Shown here piece by piece: positions 8,616 through 18,045 of a DNA stretch of 64,000 bases. The notes under the pieces are model-generated. The model ran no database searches and was not told the DNA's origin. It was given only the letters and a program-made list of their open reading frames with translations. The stretch lies in contig CALBIL010000030.1 of assembly GCA_937892945.1 (NCBI GenBank), forward strand, positions 1 through 64,000, in the 5' to 3' direction. A program made the translations under genes and the position numbers. Source of the stretch: an uncultured euryarchaeote. GTDB taxonomy: Archaea; Thermoplasmatota; Poseidoniia; Poseidoniales; Poseidoniaceae. Position 1 is the stretch's first letter; every line of letters begins with the position of its first letter.

Positions 8616-9488
8616 TTGTTCTTCCAATGAGTCTATTTCGGCCTCGATGTGATGTGAAAAACCTTCTTCCACACTGTGAGCTCTCAAGAAAATCATTCGC
8701 CGTGTATCTCGAATAAAATCACGGTTAATCAACGGGTCAACTGCGACAACTGCATTGATGGTTAAGCAATCACCCTTGGTAAATTGACCAACATATTCAT
8801 CGAACACAACAACTTGGAAAACCTCACCATTCTCCGCCATACCATTTTCTAACATAAGTGGTGAGACAATTTCGAGGTACTGAACATCTTCATATTTGTT
8901 TTCTTCAGCCACCATAGAGATATCAGTTGGATCTTTGTGATAGGACTTCGGCTTCTTTGCATCCATATTGGAAAGTATGACATCAAGACAAGTTCGACAA
9001 TATTTCACTTTTTCACGTGGACGTGCTAAGCGCTCTTCAATCGTCCACTTCGAATCACAATCATTGCATTTGTGAACACTGGTTTTGAGCCAACCGATAC
9101 TTGGGCTTGTCGAAACAACAACAGCGTCAAAGGTGAGTATTCGTGTCCGGTCACGCATGCGTAGTTGACTTACTTCATAGGCTCGATTATCAGGAAGATT
9201 GATGACACGTATTACCGGCCGTGTCGACATGTTTCGGTCAGTATATTGCTCTTTAAGCACTTGATTACCACAAAAAAGAGTCGAATCCATGTTTTCCGAA
9301 AATTTCACTTGAAGGCCATCGTACTCCGCTAAATCATTCCATTCGACTTCAAACCCAAACACAGGATCTCCATTTCCAGGAAGTGCATCGAGGTCGTTTT
9401 TGTAGACCTCACTTTCAAACAAAAGTCTCCATGATTCAAGGGTACTTTGGGAATCTTCATCGGGTTCTGTAGGAGTTTTTTGCTTCAT
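8604..9488 (-). CDS. Stand-alone MCM N-terminal-domain-like protein (no AAA+ motor)
   Basis: A 294-residue protein that reads like the N-terminal half of an MCM replicative helicase. A helical N-terminal region is followed by RVINLPDNR (about 94-102). Next is an OB-fold-like strand block, a zinc finger C141-x2-C144 ... C164-x2-C167, and a block matching the MCM QExPE...G..P...v.v..dLV....pGD pattern (about 205-245, including FTKGDCL). It then stops: no Walker A, Walker B or arginine finger is present, and no helicase frame follows. MCM N-domains bind single-stranded DNA and form (double) hexamers. This copy could bind DNA or cap MCM, but the role is inference. Confidence 0.6.
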   Translation of the reverse strand: MKQKTPTEPDEDSQSTLESWRLLFESEVYKNDLDALPGNGDPVFGFEVEWNDLAEYDGLQVKFSENMDSTLFCGNQVLKEQYTDRNMSTRPVIRVINLPDNRAYEVSQLRMRDRTRILTFDAVVVSTSPSIGWLKTSVHKCNDCDSKWTIEERLARPREKVKYCRTCLDVILSNMDAKKPKSYHKDPTDISMVAEENKYEDVQYLEIVSPLMLENGMAENGEVFQVVVFDEYVGQFTKGDCLTINAVVAVDPLINRDFIRDTRRMIFLRAHSVEEGFSHHIEAEIDSLEEQSLS

Positions 9489-9673
9489 GGATTCTACGGG
9501 CAGTTACGACGGTTAAGAAACGTTTTGATTAGTCGCCATCTACTTACTTTCTCCAGTACAGTCAATGACATGCAATTCAACGAGTCACTGCGAGTGAAGA
9601 CCAATCAATTGGTGTGCAAACGTTCAAGAATCCCTTTGAGGTGGTAGAGATATCCCTTGGGAGTGTCTCTGCT

Positions 9674-10411
9674 ATGGCCAACATTATCGTTCTCGTTAAA
9701 CAAGTACCCGATACCAATGCTCGCATCGTCCTTTCTGGCGACCGAGTCGACCTTTCTGCTGTCAAGAAAGTGATGAGTCCTTACGATGAATTCGCTGTAG
9801 AAACGGCACTTCAACACCGTGAATCAAAAGGTGGAGAAGTAACGGCAATCACTGTCGGAGGCGCAGGGGCAGACAAAGTATTGAAGGATGCGAAAGCGAT
9901 TGGTGTTGACAATATTGTCCGTATTGATTGTGATACTCAACTCGATTCCAATGCACTTCAATCCATTCTTGCATCAGTCATCTCAAGCCTTGGCGCTGAA
10001 GTTGTCTATTGCGGAAAGTCTGCCGCCGACACAGGCGCAGGCTCCACTGGACCGGGATTGGCAGAACGACTTGGCTGGGCTTCGGTCTCAAACACAACAA
10101 GCGTTACTTTTGGAGAACAACTCTCCGTAGTCACTCCATCCGCTGGAGGAAACGCACGAATCGATGTACCTCTTCCAGCAGTCGTCTCCTGTGACAAAGG
10201 CAACATCAAGGTTCGAAAGCCAAATGTCAAAGGAATTATGCAAGCAAAGAAGGCTCAAGTCGATGTTCGTAGCGTTGATGTTCCTGCTTCGACCGTTTCG
10301 GTCGTAGCACACAGTATGCCCCCTGCAAAACCTGCAGGTAAATCTTACCAAGGTGGCGCAGCAGCAGCTGAAGTCGCACAACTCCTCCGAGATGAGGCAA
10401 ACGTAATTTGA
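9674..10411 (+). CDS. etfB: Electron transfer flavoprotein beta subunit
   Basis: A 245-residue ETF beta subunit, recognised from MANIIVLVKQVPDTNARI at the N-terminus, the AVETAL motif and the SAADTGAGSTGP loop that binds AMP/FAD in this family. It forms a heterodimer with EtfA, encoded 10 bp downstream, and accepts electrons from acyl-CoA dehydrogenases. The frame extends upstream to 9614, but ATG 9674 matches the family start. Confidence 0.92.
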   Translation: MANIIVLVKQVPDTNARIVLSGDRVDLSAVKKVMSPYDEFAVETALQHRESKGGEVTAITVGGAGADKVLKDAKAIGVDNIVRIDCDTQLDSNALQSILASVISSLGAEVVYCGKSAADTGAGSTGPGLAERLGWASVSNTTSVTFGEQLSVVTPSAGGNARIDVPLPAVVSCDKGNIKVRKPNVKGIMQAKKAQVDVRSVDVPASTVSVVAHSMPPAKPAGKSYQGGAAAAEVAQLLRDEANVI

Positions 10412-10421
10412 GGTGAAAGAA

Positions 10422-11354
10422 ATGACTGAAACTATAGTAATCGCTGAAATCGTCAAGGGTGCAGTCCACCCTACAACTGCTGAACTCATCACTGCGGCTC
10501 TCGCACTCGGATCACAGCCAGTTGTTATCGTTCCGTGCACTGATGCTAGCTTAGCAGATGGAGCAGCCCAATTCTCTGGTGCTGCACGTATTCTTGCTGC
10601 AAAGTCAAATGTGTTTGCCAACTATGATGCCGCAGGATGGGCATCGGCTCTTGATGCAGTGGCACCAGCAGGCATCCTCATCACCTCTGCCTCCCCACAA
10701 TCAAAAGACCTCGCTGCCCGTTTAGCCGCCCGTAGAGGCATCTCTGTTGTCCAAGATGTTGTTCAAATCGAAGACGGAAACTTGACCTCCCCAATTTATT
10801 CAGGCAAGGCTATGCAAACTGTTTCTCTCAGTGGAAATGCAGTTGTCACCGTTCGCCCGAATGTCTTTGCAGCAGTAGCCAGTGATGGTTCAACCGATGT
10901 ATCGGTGATCGACACGACCGGAAACGTCGCTACTGCTGTTCAAGAATTCATGGCTCGTGCATCAACACGACTTGATGTTGCTGAAGCAAACATCATCATC
11001 TCCGGTGGTAGAGGAATGGGCTCCCCAGACAATTTCACTCATTTAGAAGCGATTGCAGACACGTTGGGTGCTGCAGTTGGGGCATCACGTGCAGCAGTCG
11101 ACACATGGGATGACATCCCCCACTCGATGCAAGTCGGACAAACTGGAAAAACGGTCAACCCAAATCTCTACATCGCTGTCGGCATATCTGGCGCAATACA
11201 GCATTTGGCTGGAATGCGTTCATCCAAGTATATCGTCGCCATTAACAAAGATGCTGACGCACCTATATTCCAACATGCAGATTATGGAATTGTTGCGACT
11301 TGGGAAGAGGCATTACCTGTCCTTCAATCTACGCTTTCAACCATGATGGCGTGA
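10422..11354 (+). CDS. etfA: Electron transfer flavoprotein alpha subunit
   Basis: A 310-residue ETF alpha subunit. The N-terminal half is the variable Rossmann-like domain. The C-terminal FAD domain shows [34 protein letters not shown] and [12 protein letters not shown], ending in [12 protein letters not shown] 10422 is preceded by a GAGGTG Shine-Dalgarno; a GTG at 10413 lies inside that signal. It sits directly behind etfB as a two-gene operon. The redox partner on the dehydrogenase side may be the acyl-CoA dehydrogenase at 4353-5528. No ETF:quinone oxidoreductase is in the window. Confidence 0.92.
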   Translation: MTETIVIAEIVKGAVHPTTAELITAALALGSQPVVIVPCTDASLADGAAQFSGAARILAAKSNVFANYDAAGWASALDAVAPAGILITSASPQSKDLAARLAARRGISVVQDVVQIEDGNLTSPIYSGKAMQTVSLSGNAVVTVRPNVFAAVASDGSTDVSVIDTTGNVATAVQEFMARASTRLDVAEANIIISGGRGMGSPDNFTHLEAIADTLGAAVGASRAAVDTWDDIPHSMQVGQTGKTVNPNLYIAVGISGAIQHLAGMRSSKYIVAINKDADAPIFQHADYGIVATWEEALPVLQSTLSTMMA

Positions 11355-12071
11355 TTAGGCATATCGCCCACGGCTGTAAACACCAGCACCAGCATCATCT
11401 CCAACAAAGGGGTTCGTTTGTTTTTCGTGACCAATTGTCGTCAATGGACCATGGCCAGGGTAAACGATGGTATCAGGTGCTAACGGCCAAAGTTGTGTAT
11501 GAATGGATTGCGCGAGTACAGTAAAATCTCCACCGGTATCTGGCAGGTCAGTACGGCCGACTGAGCCTGCAAACAATGTATCACCTACGAACAAATGGTC
11601 TGGACCATCATCAACGATTAATCGAAGACAACATCCACCAAGTGTGTGGCCTGGGGTGTGAAGGATTTCAAAGGCAAGTGCTCCAATCTCGAGCGTTTCA
11701 CCAGCGACTAAATCCACATCTGCTATTGCAGGCTCTGGAACTTCGAATCCGTATCGTTGAGCAGAAGAAGGCGCTAGAGTTTGCAAATAGGTATCGTCCG
11801 GATGCAGATACCATTGAACATCATAGCGCTTCAGTAGATCGGGGATATGCCCACTGTGATCAAAATGTGCATGGGTGTTGACTAAGGCAACCACCTTTCG
11901 AGGAGGAATGCTTTGCTGTACCATTTCATCGGCCGTTTGAGGTCCATTTGACCAATCTGGACCGTTGCCCGCAAATCCATCTACCCAATCGATAAGTCGT
12001 TCCGGTTCCCCGCCACCATCAATGATGATTGTATCACCTGTTGCTCGGTCAGTAACGATTGAACATCGCAT
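11355..12071 (-). CDS. Metallo-beta-lactamase-fold hydrolase (glyoxalase II-like)
   Basis: A 238-residue hydrolase with all metal motifs of the superfamily: THAHFDHSG (HxHxDH), HTPGHTLGG, GDTLF and the final GHGPLT histidine. The size and GDTLFAGSVGRTDLP resemble bacterial and archaeal hydroxyacylglutathione-hydrolase-like proteins. ATG 12071 follows AGGTG at suitable spacing; the longer frame to 12137 adds an unlikely hydrophobic leader. Its stop codon abuts that of convergent etfA. The natural thioester substrate is not evident. Confidence 0.85.
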   Translation of the reverse strand: MRCSIVTDRATGDTIIIDGGGEPERLIDWVDGFAGNGPDWSNGPQTADEMVQQSIPPRKVVALVNTHAHFDHSGHIPDLLKRYDVQWYLHPDDTYLQTLAPSSAQRYGFEVPEPAIADVDLVAGETLEIGALAFEILHTPGHTLGGCCLRLIVDDGPDHLFVGDTLFAGSVGRTDLPDTGGDFTVLAQSIHTQLWPLAPDTIVYPGHGPLTTIGHEKQTNPFVGDDAGAGVYSRGRYA

Positions 12072-12158
12072 CTGTAAAACACCTACAAAGAAGTATTCAA
12101 CCCACGGTTTACTCACGCCCATAACCCTGCCAAGCATCTCCCCTTCAAGAGACTAAGC

Positions 12159-13793
12159 CTATTCAATCAAGATATGCAATGAATCACTCGACCATTGACC
12201 ATCACGGTCACAGATGCGTAATTCAAAACGATGACTTCCGCGAGGAATACGAACACGAACCTTAGCAGAAGATGCGATTTCCTTGCCACTGCTCTCAATC
12301 CAAGACCAAGTTTGAATGCGTTCTTGGGGGTCGAAAGAAGATGAACCATCAAGCGTAACAATTGCGGAACCGTCAGCGTCAGCTAAGAGACGTTGATCTT
12401 CACCAGAAACCGCATGTGGGACAAGAATTTCTCCAATTTCAGTATTCAGTTCTTCAAGGAGGTCTTCGGAAGGCAAAAGGGCCATTGTAGTAATCGCATC
12501 ATCAAGTTGTGCAAGTAAGTCTTCTGTATTGATGTCAAGTGCTCCATCTTCAGTCACTTTTTGTGATTCGCCAAAGTCACCTTCAAGTGCGGAGTGCAAT
12601 GCTTCTAAACCGACATCGGCTGGTTGAGATTTTTGCATTGATTTCAATTCATCTTCCGAGAACAAGGCATTCATTTCATCATCCTCTCTATAGAGTTCTT
12701 CCGCAGATAATGGAAGTGTATCTTCAGTTTTTTCGAACCATAAATTGAGTTCAGATGCATCCGCTTCAAGAAGGTCTTCTTGGAAAGAAAACAACCCAAT
12801 CGGTTCTATTTCGGTCCAGTCGTTCTGATCTTCACCGGCAAACAAGCATATTGAACCGTCTTGAGACGCTTCCACAAAGTAAGGCATACCTTGATGTTCA
12901 AGTTTCCATTCATTCCCATCTGCGTTCAAACCCCAGATGTAAAACCATGAGGAGGCTGCAATACATCCATTGCGAAAGAGTAGTTTTTGAATCGGATAAG
13001 AGCACGAGATTCGAGATTCAGAGGAATAGGATGATTCACCTGTAATGTATTCGGTGACTTGGCCGTCATCAAATCCGCAGTAAAGACCATTCTTTGATGG
13101 AATTGCTTGTAATAACTGACTCTTCAAGTCCTCTCTATGAATCAAAACTTGCTGAGCAAGGTCCCATATCTCAATTTCGAGAACCTCTTCATCTCCTGAA
13201 ACAAGCGCATAACCTTCCCTCCCGATGACCAGATGTTGGTTGGCATCCGAACCAAGACATGTGATTGATTCGCCAGTTTCTCCGCGATGAGGTCTTGACC
13301 AAACTGTTTGCCCATTTTGAAGTGCTTGGACGTGGCCGCTTTCATGTGCAAGAATGAGGTATTCACCAATGGCTGTGAATCGAAGAATATCGACATATGC
13401 CTCATCTAAATCAAAAGGAGTACCGTCATATGCAAACAGATGCAAGCGGCCCAGTCCATCAATGACTGCAAGTTGTGAAGGTAATTGTTGTAATGCAAAA
13501 CCGCCCGCTCCAATTTCAACTTGCCAGAGTGGCTTACCTTCAAGATCTAAACAGGTAAGCCCATATTCATCATCTAAAATAAATATCTGATTACCACGCA
13601 ATATAGCTTTCCGAATCAATGCTGGTGCTTGCCATGAAGTCGATGGTGCGAGCACTCCATCGGAATTTTTGGCGATGAAGAGTTTACCATCTCCTTCAGC
13701 CCAAACAGCGACATCACCACTCATCGACAACGCTAACGAACTCACCTTTGCTTCAGGTTGGAATGCGATATGCACCGAATGGGTACTGAGCAT
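12159..13793 (-). CDS. Beta-propeller protein with acidic linker and C-terminal PKD-like domain
   Basis: A 544-residue protein in three parts. About 330 N-terminal residues are repeated beta blades (SLALSMSGDVAVWAEG, CLDLEGKPLWQV, CLGSDANQHLVIG) like PQQ or WD40 propellers. An Asp/Glu/Leu-rich, probably disordered or helical segment follows (about 340-450). The C-terminal domain, about 85 residues, carries VTLDGSSSFDPQERIQTWSW, the classic PKD fold signature. There is no signal peptide or transmembrane helix, which is unusual because PKD domains are mostly extracellular. A GTG at 13808 is an alternative start. It lies downstream of purF and the ThiI-like gene. The function is unknown. Confidence 0.65.
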   Translation of the reverse strand: MLSTHSVHIAFQPEAKVSSLALSMSGDVAVWAEGDGKLFIAKNSDGVLAPSTSWQAPALIRKAILRGNQIFILDDEYGLTCLDLEGKPLWQVEIGAGGFALQQLPSQLAVIDGLGRLHLFAYDGTPFDLDEAYVDILRFTAIGEYLILAHESGHVQALQNGQTVWSRPHRGETGESITCLGSDANQHLVIGREGYALVSGDEEVLEIEIWDLAQQVLIHREDLKSQLLQAIPSKNGLYCGFDDGQVTEYITGESSYSSESRISCSYPIQKLLFRNGCIAASSWFYIWGLNADGNEWKLEHQGMPYFVEASQDGSICLFAGEDQNDWTEIEPIGLFSFQEDLLEADASELNLWFEKTEDTLPLSAEELYREDDEMNALFSEDELKSMQKSQPADVGLEALHSALEGDFGESQKVTEDGALDINTEDLLAQLDDAITTMALLPSEDLLEELNTEIGEILVPHAVSGEDQRLLADADGSAIVTLDGSSSFDPQERIQTWSWIESSGKEIASSAKVRVRIPRGSHRFELRICDRDGQWSSDSLHILIE

Positions 13794-13848
13794 GCCTCGT
13801 AGAGGCACCTACCTCAATTAACCTCATCCCTTCCTTGAGTGGCAAGAC

Positions 13849-14778
13849 TCATTCAAACCAAGAAGTTGTATCTGGGTGGGGACGGTACTTACTTGGTGCA
13901 TTGATATGTTGCCACAACGAACTCTTTTCAGCCCCAGTCCACCCGCAGAGAGGTTCAAGCGTTGACAAAGGTGTTGTTTTAATGGCGGCATCTCGACGTT
14001 GAATGTGAGGCTTGGCTTGTTCAAGTGTAAGACCAACAACTCCCCACGCTGGTCGTTGAAACATGTAACCCGTATCATCTTTAGTCCGACTACGGATTCC
14101 AATAAAGGGATCCCATTTTGAAAGTAATTTGACGAATTCAGGCTTTGAATCAAGTATTGGGATTATTCTTGAACCGCGCCGCATGATGAGAAATGAACTC
14201 ATCGTATCTTCCTCTGTTTTCAATTGAACTAAAACATCGCCTTGAACACCTGTAGGCAATCCACCAGGACCTAGTATTCTTTTTTCAATCGAAGAGACAC
14301 TGGCAGATTCAAGAATAATTTTCACCCACCATTCTGGATTTGATAAGTCAACTGAAAGCGAGGGGTCCCGTTCAATCAATGCAGCACCAAGTGCGCGTGC
14401 ATACGATTGTGAATCCCATTCGCCTTTGACCCCAAGACGTTTGATCCGGACCCCAAACGTTCTCTCCTCACCTACACGGTCGTGACGTTCAAGTAAAAGC
14501 TGAGAAACAAGGCTAGGGTCCAGGTTTGTTGACAGTTCGACGACGCGGTCAATCGCCACAATTCCCAATCCATGGCACATTAAATCCTCTACCATTTCAG
14601 TAGGCGCACTGGAATAAATGACGTCAAAATCCCTCAACCGATCTCGAATGAGGGGGACAGAGGAGTCTTCAGCAAGTTGTATCAAGTTTTTACGCAATGA
14701 CCGCTTAAACGAACGCCGAACTACTTTGGATTTGAGACCTAATTCTCCGAAACGAAGAATCCAGGATTGTTGTGGCAT
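13849..14778 (-). CDS. ThiI-like protein: ferredoxin-like and THUMP domains, degenerate PP-loop
   Basis: A 309-residue relative of ThiI, the tRNA 4-thiouridine synthetase. The N-terminus LRFGELGLKSKVVRRSF matches the ThiI ferredoxin-like domain, followed by a THUMP-like region (about 65-170). GPGGLPTGVQGDVLV is the ThiI linker. At the position of the ATP-pyrophosphatase loop (LSGGIDS in ThiI) this protein reads LKTEEDT, so the SGGxDS signature is gone, and the rest is shorter than in full ThiI. It probably binds tRNA but cannot activate uridine the usual way. It starts 9 bp after purF and shares its transcript. Confidence 0.65.
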   Translation of the reverse strand: MPQQSWILRFGELGLKSKVVRRSFKRSLRKNLIQLAEDSSVPLIRDRLRDFDVIYSSAPTEMVEDLMCHGLGIVAIDRVVELSTNLDPSLVSQLLLERHDRVGEERTFGVRIKRLGVKGEWDSQSYARALGAALIERDPSLSVDLSNPEWWVKIILESASVSSIEKRILGPGGLPTGVQGDVLVQLKTEEDTMSSFLIMRRGSRIIPILDSKPEFVKLLSKWDPFIGIRSRTKDDTGYMFQRPAWGVVGLTLEQAKPHIQRRDAAIKTTPLSTLEPLCGWTGAEKSSLWQHINAPSKYRPHPDTTSWFE

Positions 14779-14787
14779 TGAAAAGCC

Positions 14788-16329
14788 TCATTCTGCTGTA
14801 TCATTGTGCATGTCAACAATTTCATCATCTTCACTGGATTCTTCCTTTGCCATATCATTACGAGAGTTGAACAGTTGTTCGAGATAGGCATCATCAATAT
14901 CTCCAGTAATGTATTCACCGTTGAAACAACTGGTATCAAATCGAGTAGGAGGGTTTTCGCCAATTGATGTGGCTTCAACCAAATCTTCCAGGGTTTGGTA
15001 AAAGAGACGGTCACTTCCAATGATGGTATTGATCTCATCAATCGTTTTTCCATTTGCAATAAATTCAGTGATTGCAGGCATATCGATTCCATAGACATTC
15101 GGATGGCGAACAGGAGGGGCAGCAGATGCAAAGTAGACTTTCTTAGCACCGACATCTCGCGCCATTTCAATAATTTGCGCACTGGTTGTTCCACGGACGA
15201 TTGAATCGTCTACAAGAAGAATATTTTTACCCGAAAACTCGTGTTCAATAGCATTGAGCTTGCGCCGAACAGATTTCTCCCTCAACGCCTGACCTGGCAT
15301 GATAAAAGTTCGACCAACGTATCGGTTTTTGACAAAACCTTCACGATAAGGCACATCTAATGCATCGGCCATTTGAAGGGCTGCAATACGGCCAGAGTCT
15401 GGCACTGGGATGACCGCATCAATGTCATGGTCTGGCCATTGTTCAAGAATTCGCTTAGCTAAGATATCACCTTGATTCAAACGAGCATGATAAACAGAAA
15501 TTCCATCGATCACTGAATCGGGTCGGGCGAAATAAACATGTTCAAAGATACAAGGTGAGGCTTCAACTTTCTCAGAGCATTGACGATGGAATAAATGGCC
15601 TGAGGTCGAAATGAAAATTGCTTCACCAGGTTGAACATCACGGACAACATCAAAGCCCAGTGCGGTGATAGCAACTGATTCACTGGCAACCATCCATTCT
15701 GTCTCATCACCAATTTCTCGCTTACCGAAAATGAGTGGGCGTATCCCATGCGGGTCACGGAATGCTAACAATCCGTAGCCAGAAATGATTGAGACGCACG
15801 CATAACTTCCCTTCACCCGCTTATGAAGATTTGAAACTGCACCAAAGACGGATTCAATATCTAAATGAGGTGCGCCTTCAATCGAAAGGTTCGAAGAATG
15901 AGATGCGAGTTCAACTGCAAGCATATTGAGTAATAATTCTGAATCGCTTGTCGTATTCATATGACGGTGGTGATTGTCGGTGAGTTGAATTTGAAGTTCT
16001 GAGGCATTGGTTAAGTTTCCATTATGGGCAAGGCCAAGGCCGTAGGGGGAATTGACATAGAATGGCTGTGCCTCGGAACGAGAAGATGAACCTGCTGTAG
16101 GATACCGAACATGACCAATTCCAATATGGCCTTGTAATCGGCGCATGTGCCGAGTGTAAAAAATATCTGAAACGAGACCTTTGGACTTCCGCAATCGGAA
16201 TTGACCTCCAATATCAGTCATGATACCAGCTGCATCTTGACCACGGTGCTGAAGAACAGTCAAGCCGTCATAGATCAATTGATTGACATGGACATTGTTA
16301 CGCCCAACGATTCCAATGATTCCACACAT
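14788..16329 (-). CDS. purF: Amidophosphoribosyltransferase
   Basis: A 513-residue glutamine PRPP amidotransferase, the first committed enzyme of purine synthesis. The N-terminal nucleophile class II amidotransferase domain starts MCGIIGIVG with Cys2 exposed after Met removal, so there is no propeptide. The C-terminal phosphoribosyltransferase domain shows VIPVPDSGR, the flexible [12 protein letters not shown] loop and the PRPP motif [13 protein letters not shown]. The acidic tail (SSEDDEIVD) is typical of this genome. It lies 70 bp downstream of L37e and is followed closely by the ThiI-like gene. Confidence 0.95.
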   Translation of the reverse strand: MCGIIGIVGRNNVHVNQLIYDGLTVLQHRGQDAAGIMTDIGGQFRLRKSKGLVSDIFYTRHMRRLQGHIGIGHVRYPTAGSSSRSEAQPFYVNSPYGLGLAHNGNLTNASELQIQLTDNHHRHMNTTSDSELLLNMLAVELASHSSNLSIEGAPHLDIESVFGAVSNLHKRVKGSYACVSIISGYGLLAFRDPHGIRPLIFGKREIGDETEWMVASESVAITALGFDVVRDVQPGEAIFISTSGHLFHRQCSEKVEASPCIFEHVYFARPDSVIDGISVYHARLNQGDILAKRILEQWPDHDIDAVIPVPDSGRIAALQMADALDVPYREGFVKNRYVGRTFIMPGQALREKSVRRKLNAIEHEFSGKNILLVDDSIVRGTTSAQIIEMARDVGAKKVYFASAAPPVRHPNVYGIDMPAITEFIANGKTIDEINTIIGSDRLFYQTLEDLVEATSIGENPPTRFDTSCFNGEYITGDIDDAYLEQLFNSRNDMAKEESSEDDEIVDMHNDTAE

Positions 16330-16399
16330 TGCTTTGCCTCAACTCCATCGAATACTCGACGCTTTGTAGCCATTGCGGCTTAGAAACATACCTTTAGCC

Positions 16400-16579
16400 T
16401 CAAGCCTTAGGACGGTGGGACTTCTTGGCCCAGTTGAACTTACGAATACGAGCTGTTTCGCCGTAACCACATGATGCACAAACAGACTTTTGCTTGTGAT
16501 ATGCATTACGACCACAGCGGCGGCAACGAATGTGGGTTGTCTTCTGACGTTTACCCATGGATGGCGTACCTTTCGACAT
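16400..16579 (-). CDS. rpl37e: Ribosomal protein L37e
   Basis: A 59-residue basic protein, [19 protein letters not shown] onward, with the two zinc-binding pairs CRRC (19-22) and CASC (34-37) and the ending [14 protein letters not shown] typical of L37e. It is a small zinc-ribbon component of the archaeal and eukaryotic large subunit. It sits upstream of purF on the same strand. An LSm gene, often next to L37e in other archaea, is absent here. Confidence 0.93.
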   Translation of the reverse strand: MSKGTPSMGKRQKTTHIRCRRCGRNAYHKQKSVCASCGYGETARIRKFNWAKKSHRPKA

Positions 16580-16657
16580 AGAAACACCTGTATAACCGCC
16601 CCACCAACATCCCCCTTATGAAACCGACGGCGAAGGTATTCGCTACTGAGTAGAAGA

Positions 16658-17134
16658 TTATTCTTCTTCCAATTCAAAACTACTTCGTTGTTTTTGGGAT
16701 GTAATAGCCGAAAACGTCACTCCTAGAGCAACACATGCTGCCATAAAAATGGCTCCAGAGGACACAAACATGTGAACGATGTTGTAGATTGCTTGACCTT
16801 GAACCGAACCATTGCCTTCCAGCAGCATTGGACCTTGCCCGATGAAGAAGACTGTTGCCAAGACTCCTAAACCAGTCGCCATACACATCCCAACCAATGG
16901 CGCCAATGGCCGATTTCTCGATTCACCATAAAAGAACAGATTACCAAGTAAAAAGAATGAGCATAGGGTAAAAGCTGTCAAAGTGGCATTGGCAAAACGT
17001 GTGAATGAAACACTCGAGTCAATGCCTTTGAATTCACCAAAGAAGGTCATTTCAACGGCCAGAATGAGCAAAGGTGGAAGGAAAAAGGCAAGTACAATCA
17101 TTCTCCAAGTAAATACGAGATGTGACTCCTTCAT
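16658..17134 (-). CDS. Four-helix membrane protein of unknown function
   Basis: A 158-residue protein with four predicted transmembrane helices (about 10-30, 46-66, 80-100 and 118-142), a short polar loop near residue 35 and an acidic cytoplasmic tail (SSFELEEE). Its start overlaps the stop of the upstream membrane gene in an ATGA junction, so the two are translationally coupled and probably act together. No family recognised. Confidence 0.7.
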   Translation of the reverse strand: MKESHLVFTWRMIVLAFFLPPLLILAVEMTFFGEFKGIDSSVSFTRFANATLTAFTLCSFFLLGNLFFYGESRNRPLAPLVGMCMATGLGVLATVFFIGQGPMLLEGNGSVQGQAIYNIVHMFVSSGAIFMAACVALGVTFSAITSQKQRSSFELEEE

Positions 17135-17940
17135 TCTTCTTCACCTCCCAGGTGTGTCGCTATGCGCATTGATACTTGTTTGAGTTCTGAATCGGAAGGA
17201 GGAGTGATTGATTCCGGTTCGGGTAAGTTTCGCTCATAGGTATAGATGACTAAAGCAAATACGAATATTGACAAGAGGCTTCCCGCTGCAATCCCCGCCA
17301 TGTCGGCGACAGCAAGCCAAAGATGCTCACGGAAGCGCTCACCAGTCACTAAAGGACCATCGATATTCAATCCTAACAGTAGAATGGTAAAGGAGAAAGC
17401 TGAAACGAGGAACATAATATTTGATTCTGATTTGCGACGTTCTCCGATCATCAACAAAGTTACCGCAGAACAGGAAGAAAGACAGGAAGTGAGCAAAAGG
17501 AATGTTGGCCAAAAAACATACCAATAGACGTTTACTTCATTTGGTGATAATTGTGGGGTAAGAATCCACCAATGCATACCTGCCAACCAAACAAATCCCA
17601 CTCCAGCCATCAAAACCCCAATTTTACGGTCACTCCGAGGTAATTTCCCTACTGGCACATTACCAGAAAAGGATACGAGATAAATTCCGATTATAATTAA
17701 CATACACGGGCCAATAACGGCGCCGAGTAAATGGCCGGCTGCCGTCGATGGTGACGACGGAACAGTCCATGGACTGAGACAAACTAGAACGATGCCACTA
17801 AACGCCAAAAATCGACCGCGTAATGGGGAAGATGTCAGTGAATACCAAAGCCCCAATGGCACCATGGACACGGGTATCCAAAACAATAAGAACGCTTGGA
17901 GCATCTCGTCCATGTCCCTGCTAAAGTCCCGAATGTTCAT
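17131..17940 (-). CDS. Polytopic membrane protein of unknown function
   Basis: From ATG 17940 the product is 269 residues with about seven hydrophobic helices spread over residues 13-235 and a charged C-terminal tail (PEPESITPPSD...GGEEE). The frame is open upstream to 18282, but that extension runs antisense through the L44e gene and is not credible. It is coupled by a 4-bp overlap to the next membrane gene. No catalytic motif was recognised. Confidence 0.7.
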   Translation of the reverse strand: MNIRDFSRDMDEMLQAFLLFWIPVSMVPLGLWYSLTSSPLRGRFLAFSGIVLVCLSPWTVPSSPSTAAGHLLGAVIGPCMLIIIGIYLVSFSGNVPVGKLPRSDRKIGVLMAGVGFVWLAGMHWWILTPQLSPNEVNVYWYVFWPTFLLLTSCLSSCSAVTLLMIGERRKSESNIMFLVSAFSFTILLLGLNIDGPLVTGERFREHLWLAVADMAGIAAGSLLSIFVFALVIYTYERNLPEPESITPPSDSELKQVSMRIATHLGGEEE

Positions 17941-18002
17941 TATATCTCCCCTTGTTTCACACGCAGTCCACCGAAAGTTGCTGGCGATTGAATGCGGCAC
18001 TC

Positions 18003-18043
18003 CTAAATACCCGTCTCTTGTGGGCCGAATGCTCAAGGTGCTA
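18003..18043 (+). promoter_or_regulatory. Promoter and ribosome binding site of the L44e cluster
   Basis: A TATA-like CTAAATAC (18003-18010) would place the transcription start near 18033. An AGGTG Shine-Dalgarno follows just before the ATG at 18046. This would drive the L44e-S27e-aIF2alpha-Nop10 transcript. Confidence 0.4.
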
Positions 18044-18045
18044 TC

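Noticed and set aside
10088-10621. A 177-codon frame on the minus strand
   Set aside because: It lies wholly antisense to etfB and etfA, which have clear family motifs; codon content looks like a shadow frame.
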